A stretch of 64,000 bases of DNA from JBALVT01 sp965262875 (GCA_965262875.1 OZ253569.1:2294001-2358000), one strand, 5' to 3'. Counted from the stretch's first letter, positions 1 to 10,109 are shown. Translations and numbers: made by a program. The notes: generated by a model from the letters alone, not told the origin.

Positions 1-262
1 GACTTTTGATGAGACCACGTGGATGCTGGTAATCAATGTCTTCCGGGTAAGCCGCCTGCAGCTTGAGCTTCGCAGCTTTGAGCAGACGGGCCACTTTATT
101 ATTATTGCGGTGTGTCAATTCCCGATCGACCAGCAGTGCCAGCCTTTCTTCGAAGCCCAACTCATCATGAGTCGAGGGCTGGGACAGCTGTTGCTCCAAC
201 CCATCGGCCATGCCGGTGAGTTTGAGGCTACGCAGGGTTTGTAAGGTTTGGTTGTTGAGCAT
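1..262 (-). CDS. istB: IS21-family helper ATPase IstB, N-terminal part, cut by window edge
   Basis: Reverse-strand reading from the ATG at 262 gives a protein starting MLNNQTLQTLRSLKLTGMAD and continuing into the helical N-terminal region typical of IstB, the AAA+ helper of IS21 transposition. It runs off the left edge, so the Walker motifs are not visible. It follows the istA tail at 283-520 in the usual istA-istB order. Recognition rests on the N-terminal family pattern only. Confidence 0.8.
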   Translation of the reverse strand, partial: MLNNQTLQTLRSLKLTGMADGLEQQLSQPSTHDELGFEERLALLVDRELTHRNNNKVARLLKAAKLKLQAAYPEDIDYQHPRGLIKS

Positions 263-282
263 GATTCTTCCTTTTGGATTGT

Positions 283-520
283 TTAATGGTAGTAGTCTTC
301 GCCGCGGATATTTTCATGAGCATCACGGGACAACTCTTCCTGTACCGCGGTGCCTGGTAGCTCTATTGGCACCAGATCCAGCCCCTGCTTGAGGATAGAT
401 TTCACACTGCTACGAGTCGGTGAGTTAATGTGCAGAGCTCGGCCGCAGGCGTTGTTCAGCCTCTTGCGGCCATACTTCTTGGTATTACTGAGTAAGGCCA
501 GGATGCGGCGGTAACTATGG
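283..520 (-). pseudogene. istA: IS21 transposase IstA, C-terminal remnant
   Basis: The last 80 or so residues of an IstA-type transposase are readable, ending HENIRGEDYYH just upstream of istB. The frame continues upstream into sequence that is not istA but matches the non-coding end of the IS1380-like elements at 7.8 and 19.6 kb. The N-terminal DNA-binding and DDE regions are therefore missing and the gene is a relic. The exact joint is blurred (about 505-530) because weak similarity to the IS1380 end continues a little further. Confidence 0.7.
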
Positions 521-787
521 GTAAAACTGCAGGAAAAACACCGAATATTGTTGGAGCGAGTGCTACTTGCACTGAAGGAGTTTGAGTCGCCGCCCATTTA
601 ACGAAAGAAATCTCGGTGGGCTTGCCCCCGAGTAAAGGTAGATAGAGGTTAGAAAATTCCGGTTGGCCGAAGGCCAATCAAATTGGGCGTAAGCTCGGTC
701 GCTTGCGGCCGAGTAGCCCTTTTTGAAGGAATTTTCTTTTTACAGGCTTTTAGAGCGCTGGCGGGACTCTATCCGGGGATTTGGGTT
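510..787 (-). mobile_element. Diverged IS1380-type end, relic
   Basis: On the reverse strand this begins CAAATCCCCGGATAGAG at 787, close to the right end of the IS1380 elements at 7595 and 19429 (CCCAAATCCCCAGATAGAG in the second). About 65 bp at 535-600 are nearly identical to 7.80-7.86 and 19.63-19.69 kb, while the middle has diverged. It is the non-coding transposase-distal end of a related element, joined to istA. It also supplies the stop codon of the neighbouring TonB-dependent receptor gene. Confidence 0.65.
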
Positions 788-3002
788 AGAATTCTAATTT
801 GATTTCGCCCCCAAAATACCGGCGTTCTGTAACGGTTGCTGCCATATTCAGGAATGCGATACCGTTAAATACATTTACTTGATTAGTGATGTTTCGGCCG
901 ACGAAAGCGACGTCAACACCGGTGTCCTCATGACGGTAGCCAATGCGAAGTCCGCCGAGCCAACGCGATTCCGACACATATTCAACGGATTCATAAAGAA
1001 AGATATTCGCAGCGCTCTTGTAATTCCAATCTGTGTTGAAATAGAGTTCACCGCTTGGAATTGGGTGGGTATAGTTCAGTCCAATATTGAAAATCCATTC
1101 CGGCGCTAAAGGAAGCGGGTTGCCGTTAACCAATACGTTGGTGACAGGCCCAAACGGGCCGGGATCCACCGACCGGATTGGGTCAAGCGGCGTACAAGCT
1201 GGCACACCGCCGCAAATGGACTCCGAAAGTGTCTCGTCCATAATCTCTGTATTGTTATAGCTCAGGTTTGAGCTAAGGTAGAGATTGGCAGTGACCTGAT
1301 ATTCAAAATTGGTTTCAAAGCCATAGCCGCGTGTTCTGTCGATATTGAGGAGCGAATTTATATTGTCGGTTTGTCCAACTGCGGTCAACTGCTGATCATC
1401 AATATTATACATATACCCTGTCAGGTTCCAGCGAGCCGCTCCTCCAAATAAGGTGCTCTTAAAGCCGGCCTCATAGGAGGTGAGGGTCTCTGTCTCGGCG
1501 GTACTGGTGAACCCGAAACGGCCAAGTGTAACGGGACCGCGCGACCCGCGCGCAATACGAGCGAAAACGGTCCAATCACCATTGAAGTGATAGCGAGTGG
1601 CCACATCCCAGCTGATATAACTGTCATCCACGTCAATAGTTGCCGGAAATGAAACGTCAATAGTTTCAAGGCGTTTATTGTCATCGGTGAAACGGACGCC
1701 GCCGGTGAGCGAAAAGTTATCTGCAAACTGATATTCCATCTGTGCAAACGCAGCGTATGATGTTGTCTTTTGGTCAACAAACGATGTTGTATTGTCACCA
1801 AAATCTTTCGTGCGGACTAGGAAATCTTCCTGGAAGAAATAGCCCCCAAATTGTAGGAACCAGTTGTCTCTATCAAAGGCGACGCGAAGCTCCTGACTAA
1901 TCTGATAATAGTCATCGAACCCATCGCCTGTGGCTACGCCAAAGAAAGCTTGTTGGCCCAAGGTGCCGATGGCTTCGGGACCGCCCGTAACGCCGCCATC
2001 GACATCGGCCTGGCTGAAGCTATCCAGCGCATCATAGCTCGTGATCGAGGAGAGGGAGAAGGCATCGAACTCGTGGTCGACTTTCAGGCTTACACCGGAG
2101 TGTTCCAGTTCCTGAAAGTTTTCGGCGTCTTGTGTGAGGATTTCTTCGTCAAACCCGGGGCGAGTACCCTCAACGCCGGGCGTCAGTGCATTGGCGTAAA
2201 AGACCGGTGTTCTGGCATCAATCTTGGAACCTTGGATCTTCAATAAAATGTCAGTGCGATCACTCGGTTGAAACAGGAACTGCAAGCGCGCAGCATATTG
2301 GTCGAAACCGCCCAAATCATCTCCCGACCCATTTTCGAGATTATCAATCCAGTTGCTTTGACCCGAATAGTGAACCGACAAGCGAGCCGCCACCTTTTCT
2401 GACAACCCCCCGCCAATTGCGAAGTCGACTCCCCGGCCGCCACGGGAGCCGCCGGAAACACCCAGATAGCCCTCTTGATCAAATGTCGGTTTGACAGAGT
2501 CGATCTTTACAACGCCGGCATTCGTGTTGCGACCAAATAGCGTGCCTTGCGGCCCGTTCAGCACCTCAACCTGTGCCACGTCAAAGATGGGAATACTTCG
2601 TAGCGTAGTGCTTTCGAGCGAAACATTGTCGATGATGAGCGACACTGGCTGGTTTGCATTGATGTCGAAGTCAGCATTGCCGAGTCCGCGAATATAAAAT
2701 TGGGGAAGAAATCGCCCGGAGTTGCCGTTAACATTGAGGCTGGGTGCGCGGGCTGCGAGCGCCTTGATACTAACGCCGCCGTCTAAAAAAGCATTGACAT
2801 CATTAACCGAGATGGCAGTAACAGAAATAGGCACGTCTCGGAGCGATTGTTCGCGTTTTTGCGCGGTAACTACAATTTCCTCAAGTCCTCCACTATCTTC
2901 AGCCTCTCCTGTATCAGTTGTCTGAGCCTCCACACCGCCGCCTACGGCTAACATTGCTGCAAACACACTGGTTTTAACGACTCCATTTTTCCCTTGTTTC
3001 AT
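786..3002 (-). CDS. TonB-dependent outer-membrane receptor
   Basis: A protein of about 738 residues. A signal peptide (MKQGKNGVVKTSVFAAMLAV, then a cut near EAQ) is followed by a TonB-box-like EEIVVTAQKR, a plug domain with RGLGNADFD and VEVLNGPQGTLFGRNTNAG, and a long beta-barrel ending in Phe, as these receptors usually do. The start at 3002 is preferred over an upstream ATG because GGAGGAAAG lies just before it; the longer frame runs back into the IS-end sequence at 3073-3099. It probably imports a bulky ligand across the outer membrane. The ligand is unknown; the molybdenum hydroxylase gene upstream on the same strand hints at a shared substrate, which is inference. The stop codon overlaps the IS1380-like relic. 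Confidence 0.92.
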   Translation of the reverse strand: MKQGKNGVVKTSVFAAMLAVGGGVEAQTTDTGEAEDSGGLEEIVVTAQKREQSLRDVPISVTAISVNDVNAFLDGGVSIKALAARAPSLNVNGNSGRFLPQFYIRGLGNADFDINANQPVSLIIDNVSLESTTLRSIPIFDVAQVEVLNGPQGTLFGRNTNAGVVKIDSVKPTFDQEGYLGVSGGSRGGRGVDFAIGGGLSEKVAARLSVHYSGQSNWIDNLENGSGDDLGGFDQYAARLQFLFQPSDRTDILLKIQGSKIDARTPVFYANALTPGVEGTRPGFDEEILTQDAENFQELEHSGVSLKVDHEFDAFSLSSITSYDALDSFSQADVDGGVTGGPEAIGTLGQQAFFGVATGDGFDDYYQISQELRVAFDRDNWFLQFGGYFFQEDFLVRTKDFGDNTTSFVDQKTTSYAAFAQMEYQFADNFSLTGGVRFTDDNKRLETIDVSFPATIDVDDSYISWDVATRYHFNGDWTVFARIARGSRGPVTLGRFGFTSTAETETLTSYEAGFKSTLFGGAARWNLTGYMYNIDDQQLTAVGQTDNINSLLNIDRTRGYGFETNFEYQVTANLYLSSNLSYNNTEIMDETLSESICGGVPACTPLDPIRSVDPGPFGPVTNVLVNGNPLPLAPEWIFNIGLNYTHPIPSGELYFNTDWNYKSAANIFLYESVEYVSESRWLGGLRIGYRHEDTGVDVAFVGRNITNQVNVFNGIAFLNMAATVTERRYFGGEIKLEF

Positions 3003-3072
3003 TGTCTTTCCTCCTTTGCCTAAATTATATTTCGACGTGTTCTCAACAAGCACTGTTATGACTTTGTGGGTA

Positions 3073-3099
3073 AGTATTTTCCAATATGAAATGAGCCTG
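3073..3099 (+). repeat. Solitary terminal inverted repeat of the rve-type IS at 58.9 kb
   Basis: AGTATTTTCCAATATGAAAT followed by GAGCCTG matches the outer 27 bp of the right end (reversed) of the insertion sequence at 58905-60307. No other part of that element is present here. It lies about 70 bp upstream of the receptor start codon and could be left from an imprecise excision or deletion. Confidence 0.7.
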
Positions 3100-3250
3100 T
3101 GCAACACAGCGCAATCTCAAGGGCTTTATCCAACGTAAAAGTCCCCTGCACGTACAGCTTTTATTTTTTAACATCGTGACTATACCACAGTTTAATGCCA
3201 TTGGGTTTGCCCATCCACTCCATCAGCTTCGAGGAAACCGAACCTGGTTT

Positions 3251-6200
3251 TTAGCCCCCCGCCAATTCTGCCCCCGTCACTTCGCATGCTTGGACAATCG
3301 TTTGCACTGATGCTGGCGAAGTCATTTCAAAAATTTCTGGTAATTTACGTTCCATACGTGATGATCGAACCGCGGATTTGATAGCGAAGAACACCGTGTT
3401 CGCAAGCACCATTGGCGGTTCACCAACTTCTTTGGATGAGAAAAGGTCATTCGGATTTTCAGGTACATCTTTGGCCAATTCCCGAGGGAACAGTCGCACA
3501 TTCATTACCAATGGTACTGTCGAAATGGCGGGTGGTTTGTAGCGCCATGTATTCTTGGTTACCAATGTGCCCGCCGGAATACTGCCTGCGTTATCCGGTT
3601 GGTAGATGACATTTTCTGTGAGAATGTACCCCACACCCTGCATAAACGCCCCTTCGATTTGTCCAACGTCGATCGCCGGATTCAGGCTTTTACCCATGTC
3701 ATAGATGATGTCAACGCGAATGGTCTTTGTCTCGCCGGTTAGAATATCAACCTCTACTTCGGAACAAGCAGCATTGTAGGTAAACCCAACATATTCCTGA
3801 ATGGTTTCGCTAAACGCACCGCGCTCATCGATTGGGATACCGGTATCCAACGGCTGCTTGTCTTTTGATTTGAAGGCAACGTTGGGCACCAATCCGGTGC
3901 CGCCGGGAGCGACAGCCTTTTCCTGTGCCTGCAAATTAACGCAATCTGAAAATGCTGATTTGACGATTGCTGCCCAGGTAGCTTTGGTTTCACCATTCTG
4001 ATCGGTGTAATTGCCGTGCCAATCCTCCGCCGCACTGGCTGCGCTTGTCATGCCGAGTGACCGCGCCCAATCGTCACCCTTTCCAAGGCAGTAAGTTGTG
4101 AGGCGCTTCTTCAGCACCTCACAAGCCTGCATGATTGCACGCCCACTAAATTGTGTTCCGGTCGATGCCCCGGTGCTGGACGGGTTCGGAATGACCCGCG
4201 TATCAGCGGTTTCAACCCGGATAAACTCTATCGGAACATTCAACGAATAGGCTGCGATCTGGGTCAGCTTCGTGAGCATCCCCTGCCCCATATCAGTCCC
4301 GCCTTGACGAACCAGAATAGTACCGTCAGCCTCATAAATGCTAACCAGTGCCGTAGTCTGTTCTAGCATCGCCAGATTAAAGCCAGAGCCGTATTTCAAA
4401 GGCATCAGGCAAATACCACGCTTACGCCACTTGTTTTCTACATTGAATTGGTCAACCGCCGCTTTGCGTTCATCGTAGTTGGATTGCCTCCGGCAGTAAT
4501 CCCAGACCTCTTTCTGGTAACAGTAATTCAGAACCTGTCCACCTGGTGTCGTCTGATCCTGCTGATAAAGGTTCATGGCACGCAGCTCTGCTGCATCCAT
4601 ATTCAAAACCACGGCCGCATTTTCGATTGCATTTTCAAGCATCAACGTTGCCTGGATGTCTCCAAAGGATCGGTAGGCTGTGTTTGGTGAAGTATTAGTT
4701 CGGCAGACATCAATCTGCGTTTGATAATGCGGTACGTAGTAGGAACTATCGATCCTAAGCTGCATGCAGTCAGACACGACAAATGAACAATCATAGTATG
4801 CGCCGCCATCGCCGATCATTTCGGCAAATAGCCCAATCAACTTGCCTTTGTTGTTGCTGTCTTGTGTTCCGTTATCTACCGCCAGCTTGAACGTCCCATA
4901 GTAGGGATGCCGCTTGCCAATCAGCGCGCTGTCGGTTTCTCGATCAAGCAGCAGATGCACCGGCTTGCCGGTTGTATAAGCCCCTAACGCCGCCATCGAC
5001 GACACGAGCCTTGACTGTTCTGTCTTGCCCCCATACGCACCACCTACCTGTGGCACCTGAACCCCGACTTGATTATGTGAAAGGTTTAGTGTCGAAGCTA
5101 CCGCACCCTGTACGGTCTTTGGACTTTGTGTGCTAGCGCGGATCAACAATACCCCACCATCCAATGGTTCTGCTACACAGGCCTGCGTTTCCATGTAGAA
5201 ATGCAACTGCCCGCCCGCGTTTTGAACACTGCTTACGATAGCGCAAGGGTGCCCATCAATTAAAGCGGTTTTCTTGTTATTATGTGCCCAAGCTAGGTCC
5301 GATTTCGGGCGTGTAACTTTCCAGATGTGCGCAAGATAGCTGGCCGAGGCCGGACAATCTGGAAATATCTGCCCTTCTTCCACAGCAGCCTCTATAGTCA
5401 AAATCGGGGATGATTTATCAAAACATTCAAACAAGTTTTCCCGCGCGTATTTGGCAAGCGCATCAGCACTTTTTTGATCGCTTGCTAAAACCATCGCGAT
5501 GGTTTGACCCGCAAACATGATAGGTTCGCTGTCTTGTAGAAACAGCGGCTGATCACCCCCCATACCCTGCATATTACTTCCATATTCGGGGATATTGTCC
5601 CAGCTGATCAACGCCCTGAACCCGGAATTTGTTTTTAGTTTTCTCCGCGCGAAGCTTAGCGCTTCTGAACCTGTTGCTTCTGTCCCTACAATATGATAGC
5701 CGCCCGTCGCTGTGGTAGTTGAAATCAGCGCACCGAACAAAGACCCATGCTTGGGAATAATCTCATGTGTATAGCGCACTTCTCCCTGAGACTGATAAAG
5801 CGCCATAAGCTTGATATAGGGCTTTGATAGGGGAAGTTTGTATTGATCAGTTTGGTAGCTTTGCGAACCCCCACTGACCCCCCATTTACCCCATTTTGAA
5901 ACCCCGGCAGAGCGCACATTCTCCGGCACTGGAACACCTGATACAATCTGTGCATTAATAATTGCCTTGTAAAGAAACCCCTTCGACAGTGATATTTTGT
6001 AAGCTAAGCTAAAACCCTCATCCGGAAAGTGCAGAGCTCTCTCCTTGTTCAACAAGTTGTTTTTTGCGTCACGCTCAAGTGCAGCCAATGCGGCAGTTAT
6101 AGTCTCTTCGTTGACCGGCTTGTCGTGCATCGACTGTTCCGTCTCGACAGCCCGGAAAGGCCGTGTCCCAAAACCATTCAATACGATTGAGACACTCTTG

Positions 6201-7534
6201 AATTTTGCAGTTTTTCCGTCCAATTGGGCATCAATAACCGACCCCATATTGACGATCGAATGCGCGTTCACTTCCCGCAGTGCGGTTTTTTGTGCATAAG
6301 CAGCACCCATTGCTTCAATTGGGATGTAATAGCGCAGGATCAACTGGCCATCTGGTTTCCAGTCCTCTCCCACATCAAGCAACATCTCCAACAAGCGAAC
6401 GCGTTGGGTTTTCCCGTCCAATATAGTATAAAGGTCCACCTCGGCACCTAGTCCGCAAAGGATAGTCACAAGATCTGACGGAAACGGCTCACCCACCTTG
6501 ATGTGGTTTGCAACTAGCATGGTATTGCCACCAATCGTTGCCACATTACGCACGAGTGTACCAGCGGTCCGTTGCGCCATGTATTTGACCGCGCCAAGAG
6601 CGCTATTGTCATGCAAATCAACGTCATGCAAATAGTCCAGCAACTCTGAATAGGTGATACCGGCACCCACCTCCAAATAACCATCGAACTCCGACATAGC
6701 TTTGAGTTCGCACATATTGCGGATGTCGATCATGGCATCCGTCTCTTCAATTTCTTCCTTGTAAATCCCGAATGAGGTATTTCCGTTCACGAACCGCACA
6801 GGACTACTACGGTCGTGCATAGCGTTGAACGCTTTTTGAAACTCGGCAAGGTTATAAACTTCGCGCCACACCACACCATGGCTGTGCACATTCAGTGCAT
6901 CCACATAGTTAATCTGATCTGGCGAAAATGGGATAGTGACATGCGGAGCAACAGAGTTTGCATCGAACGTTGGATCAATAAAGCATTTCATTCTGTTTTC
7001 TTCGTCGGCTTCGGTCCAGTCGCTTGCAAACGTTTTCATACCTTCAAGAATTGACCGATAGCCAGTACAGCGGCAGATATTACCATCAAAGCTGTCTTCG
7101 ATGTCCTGCTTGGTCGGTTTATCTTTACGCCCGACCAAGTAGCCTGTCATCGCCATGACCCAGCCTGTGGTACAGTACCCGCATTGTGTACCGTTATTCA
7201 CAGCCAACCGATAAGCTACCTTGTTCATCTGACTTTCAATACGGCCAGTACCCTCGATGGTTGTCACGGACATCCCGTTTAACGCGATCACTGGACGAAG
7301 ACAGGAATTAATTGGATCATGAGCCGCTGCCTTCGTTGCAGGGTCCCATTTTGACAGGATAACACCGCATCCACCGCATCCACCCTGACCGCACGGTTTC
7401 TTTGAGCCACTGAGACCAATTTCAGGGCTGCGAAGATAATCAATCAACATCAAACGCGGGTCTGGTGAGCGGAGAATCTTCTCCTCACCATTCAGCAAGA
7501 AAGTGACATTTTCAGTAAGCGCACTATCGACCAT
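3251..7534 (-). CDS. Single-chain molybdenum hydroxylase (xanthine dehydrogenase / aldehyde oxidase family)
   Basis: About 1427 residues with all domains of the XDH family in one chain, as in eukaryotic XDH rather than the usual split bacterial form. An N-terminal plant-type 2Fe-2S domain (KKPCGQGGCGGCG) is followed by a second 2Fe-2S domain (CGYCTTGW and CRCTGYR), an FAD-binding domain (VATIGGNTMLV) and a large molybdopterin domain (GGAYGGKTEQ, AYRSFGDIQ, GGTDMGQG). The conserved KEVGEPPMVLAN near the C-terminus carries the Glu expected for catalysis, and the Arg of AYRSFG matches the substrate-binding Arg of XDH. It should hydroxylate a purine or other N-heterocycle; the substrate is not known. 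ATG at 7534 is chosen because of GAGGG just upstream; longer frames start inside the IS1380 end. The native upstream promoter region appears lost to that IS, whose end is at 7595. Confidence 0.88.
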   Translation of the reverse strand: MVDSALTENVTFLLNGEEKILRSPDPRLMLIDYLRSPEIGLSGSKKPCGQGGCGGCGVILSKWDPATKAAAHDPINSCLRPVIALNGMSVTTIEGTGRIESQMNKVAYRLAVNNGTQCGYCTTGWVMAMTGYLVGRKDKPTKQDIEDSFDGNICRCTGYRSILEGMKTFASDWTEADEENRMKCFIDPTFDANSVAPHVTIPFSPDQINYVDALNVHSHGVVWREVYNLAEFQKAFNAMHDRSSPVRFVNGNTSFGIYKEEIEETDAMIDIRNMCELKAMSEFDGYLEVGAGITYSELLDYLHDVDLHDNSALGAVKYMAQRTAGTLVRNVATIGGNTMLVANHIKVGEPFPSDLVTILCGLGAEVDLYTILDGKTQRVRLLEMLLDVGEDWKPDGQLILRYYIPIEAMGAAYAQKTALREVNAHSIVNMGSVIDAQLDGKTAKFKSVSIVLNGFGTRPFRAVETEQSMHDKPVNEETITAALAALERDAKNNLLNKERALHFPDEGFSLAYKISLSKGFLYKAIINAQIVSGVPVPENVRSAGVSKWGKWGVSGGSQSYQTDQYKLPLSKPYIKLMALYQSQGEVRYTHEIIPKHGSLFGALISTTTATGGYHIVGTEATGSEALSFARRKLKTNSGFRALISWDNIPEYGSNMQGMGGDQPLFLQDSEPIMFAGQTIAMVLASDQKSADALAKYARENLFECFDKSSPILTIEAAVEEGQIFPDCPASASYLAHIWKVTRPKSDLAWAHNNKKTALIDGHPCAIVSSVQNAGGQLHFYMETQACVAEPLDGGVLLIRASTQSPKTVQGAVASTLNLSHNQVGVQVPQVGGAYGGKTEQSRLVSSMAALGAYTTGKPVHLLLDRETDSALIGKRHPYYGTFKLAVDNGTQDSNNKGKLIGLFAEMIGDGGAYYDCSFVVSDCMQLRIDSSYYVPHYQTQIDVCRTNTSPNTAYRSFGDIQATLMLENAIENAAVVLNMDAAELRAMNLYQQDQTTPGGQVLNYCYQKEVWDYCRRQSNYDERKAAVDQFNVENKWRKRGICLMPLKYGSGFNLAMLEQTTALVSIYEADGTILVRQGGTDMGQGMLTKLTQIAAYSLNVPIEFIRVETADTRVIPNPSSTGASTGTQFSGRAIMQACEVLKKRLTTYCLGKGDDWARSLGMTSAASAAEDWHGNYTDQNGETKATWAAIVKSAFSDCVNLQAQEKAVAPGGTGLVPNVAFKSKDKQPLDTGIPIDERGAFSETIQEYVGFTYNAACSEVEVDILTGETKTIRVDIIYDMGKSLNPAIDVGQIEGAFMQGVGYILTENVIYQPDNAGSIPAGTLVTKNTWRYKPPAISTVPLVMNVRLFPRELAKDVPENPNDLFSSKEVGEPPMVLANTVFFAIKSAVRSSRMERKLPEIFEMTSPASVQTIVQACEVTGAELAGG

Positions 7535-8789
7535 ATCACCCTCAGAAATGCAATTTATCATTTGGATACCCTGTGTTTCAACCTTTTCCAATATCCCCAA
7601 TCCCCAGATAGAGTATCGCCAGCGTCTCAAGGGCCTCTGAATCCCTCTTTCAAGTTTTATTATAAGCCTTCACAGCGGATATGGCAGAGAGGTTTAATCA
7701 AAAACCGTTGCTCTGCGCAGTGTCAGCGCTCAATGGGCCATTTGGGACGGACCTATCCTGTATAAGCCGTCATTCTTGTTCGATATTGGGTTAAATGGGC
7801 GGCGACTCAAACTCCTTCAGTGCAAGTAGCACTCGTTCCAACAATATTCGGTGTTTTTCCTGCAGTTTTACAAATAGTTGCCGCCCCGTTCTGACGACTT
7901 TTGCCGCGATGGCCTACAAACGCCAGCGCAGGGTCATTGCCCGAGGGTGCGCCAACTCTTCCGGCAGTAATTGGCGCATAAGAGCAAACAAATTGTAGGA
8001 CAGTGCAGAGATTAAAAAGTACAGCGCATTGGCGTTAAAATCCGGGCATGGCAACGTATCGCCGCCAAAATCCAGCTTCAGTTCCTTGAGGCGATTTTCG
8101 CTGTCCTCAGCACGCTGGTTATACCCCAGGGCACCTTCTCTTAGTGCTACGCACCAATTCATCTTGTACCAGTGAATAATCTCACTATCGCTGAGCTCAT
8201 CCCGGTTGGTGGCAATCGCACGATGAACATAACCCCCCTGGTTGATTGCCTCTGAGCTTTCTTGTGAATCCAGATCCAGACTCGCCTGGCCTTTAAGGGC
8301 TGTTCTTTGAATGATAAGAGTGAAGGCTTTTTCATAATCACCGATACAGAAGCTCGTACGGTAGGTGTCCTGTCCACCCATAACCTCGCCTTGTTTATCA
8401 AGCAAGGGTAGCCAATCCGAATCGCTGGCCGCTTCAATCTGTGCCCGCATGGTGGCACTGGTTTTAGCGCGAATGGCGTAGTCGATACCTTGTTTATACC
8501 TTGCGTATCACAATACTCAATGATTTTTGTTTGGTAGTCTGCGGCGTCTATACGCAGCGCATTCAGGGCACAGCCTTCCGGTAACGACTGCTGGCATTGC
8601 TGGATAAAGGCCAGGTTGTCTTGTGCCGGCGGCACATTGCCGTGGCGGAAATCAACCGCTACAACCTGCCCGGTTTCCGCAATATGACCCACCATGGGCA
8701 TAAAACCCTTGTTCTTGTTGTAGGTCCACTTAGCATCCGCTTTATGGGCAATAATTTCAGTGGCATCGATGTCCAGTGTCACTTTTTTA

Positions 8790-10109
8790 GGTTCTTCCGA
8801 GTTTCCTATGGGTAAAAGCCAAACAATGGTCAAGAATGTGGTACAAGAGTCTTTTTTTATGGAGATATTCAAATGAAAGATACCGCGTTGTTTACTCAAC
8901 TTTTGGGGCTTGGCGACCCATGGAAAATCACGGCTATTACCCCGGATCTGACCGACAAATCAATTACCCTCCAGATAGATTGGCCAAAGGGAACGAAAGG
9001 CGCGTGTAGTGTCTGCCATGCCCTTTGTTCGGTTTACGACCATCGTGAGCAACGCACATGGCGACACCTTGATACGATGCAGTTCAAGACGCAGTTAGTT
9101 GCTCAGGTTCCGCGTATTCATTGTAAAGCGCATGGAATCAAAAGCCTGAAAGTACCGTGGGCAGATACGCAGGCACGCTTTACGCATTTATTTGAGCGTT
9201 TCGCTATTGATGTGCTGTCGGCTGCCAGCAACAAGACACAGGCCGCAAAACTACTTGGTCTGTCGTGGGATGAGGTGCATCATATTCAATCCCGAGCAGT
9301 GAAAAGAGGGATGGACAGACGCTCTGTTGAGGAAGTGAAACACCTTGGCATCGATGAAAAAAGTTTTCGCAAGGGGCAATCCTATGCCAGCCTGCTGTAC
9401 GATTTGAATGCGTCCAGAGTGCTTGAGGTCGTGGCAGATAGAACGGCGGAATCGGCAACCGCATTGCTGTCCACGCTTCCAGAACAGCAGCGTAATGAAG
9501 TAGCTGCTGTTGCCGTGGATATGTGGGTTCCATTTATGACGGCAGTTGAGGCGACTTTACCGAACGCCGCCATTGTTCACGACAAGTTTCATATCGTCAG
9601 TTATCTTACAAAAATGGTTGACCAAGTCAGGCGCAAAGAAAATAAAACATTAAGAGCCGCCGGTATCAATGACCTGGTCGGGTCTCGCTATACCTGGTTA
9701 CGCAATCCCGACAACTGGAGTGAAAAAGATGAAGCCACTTTTTATGGCCTTCAATCAAAGGGGTTGAAGGTTGCCCGAGCCTGGGCAATCAAAGAGACGC
9801 TGCTTGACCTGTGGACTTACAGCTACGATAAACCAGCCCGGGCGTTCTTTAAGAAATGGTACTGGTGGGCGACACATTCACGTCTAAAGCCGGTCATATC
9901 AGTCGCCAAGATGCTAAAGAAACATCTCGACAACATAATGACTTACTTGAAACATCGCATCACCAATGCGACCGCAGAAGGATTTAATTCAAAGATTCAG
10001 ACAATAAAATCGGCTGCCCGAGGATTTAGAAACTTCGAAAACTATCGAGTTTCAATTCTGTTCCACTGTGGAAAACTCAACCTCTACCCACAGGATTCCC
10101 AGTAGAACC
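8790..10109 (+). mobile_element. ISL3-family insertion sequence, copy 1 (1320 bp)
   Basis: Imperfect terminal repeats: GGTTCTTCCGAGTTTCCTAT on the left and GGTTCTACTGGGAATCCTGT (reversed) on the right. An 8-bp target duplication CTTTTTTA flanks it (8782-8789 and 10110-10117), as expected for ISL3. It interrupts IS1380 copy 1. It carries one intact transposase and is near-identical to copies at 12890 and 26588. Confidence 0.95.
8873..10105 (+). CDS. ISL3-family transposase
   Basis: 410 residues. An N-terminal zinc-binding region (CSVCHALC, then a later Cys/His pair) precedes a helix-turn-helix (AAKLLGLSWDEVHHIQ) and a DDE catalytic core (HLGIDEKSFRKG, VAVDMWVPF, and the C-terminal NATAEGFNSKIQ with the catalytic Glu). 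This layout is that of ISL3/TnpA-type transposases. The start ATG at 8873 sits behind a GGAGAT Shine-Dalgarno sequence. The same protein is encoded intact at 26592-27824 and frameshifted at 12973-14206. Confidence 0.95.
   Translation: MKDTALFTQLLGLGDPWKITAITPDLTDKSITLQIDWPKGTKGACSVCHALCSVYDHREQRTWRHLDTMQFKTQLVAQVPRIHCKAHGIKSLKVPWADTQARFTHLFERFAIDVLSAASNKTQAAKLLGLSWDEVHHIQSRAVKRGMDRRSVEEVKHLGIDEKSFRKGQSYASLLYDLNASRVLEVVADRTAESATALLSTLPEQQRNEVAAVAVDMWVPFMTAVEATLPNAAIVHDKFHIVSYLTKMVDQVRRKENKTLRAAGINDLVGSRYTWLRNPDNWSEKDEATFYGLQSKGLKVARAWAIKETLLDLWTYSYDKPARAFFKKWYWWATHSRLKPVISVAKMLKKHLDNIMTYLKHRITNATAEGFNSKIQTIKSAARGFRNFENYRVSILFHCGKLNLYPQDSQ

Noticed and set aside
8159..8899. A 246-residue reverse-strand frame as a separate gene
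   Set aside because: It runs from inside ISL3 into the frameshifted IS1380 transposase; a chimera of two broken elements.
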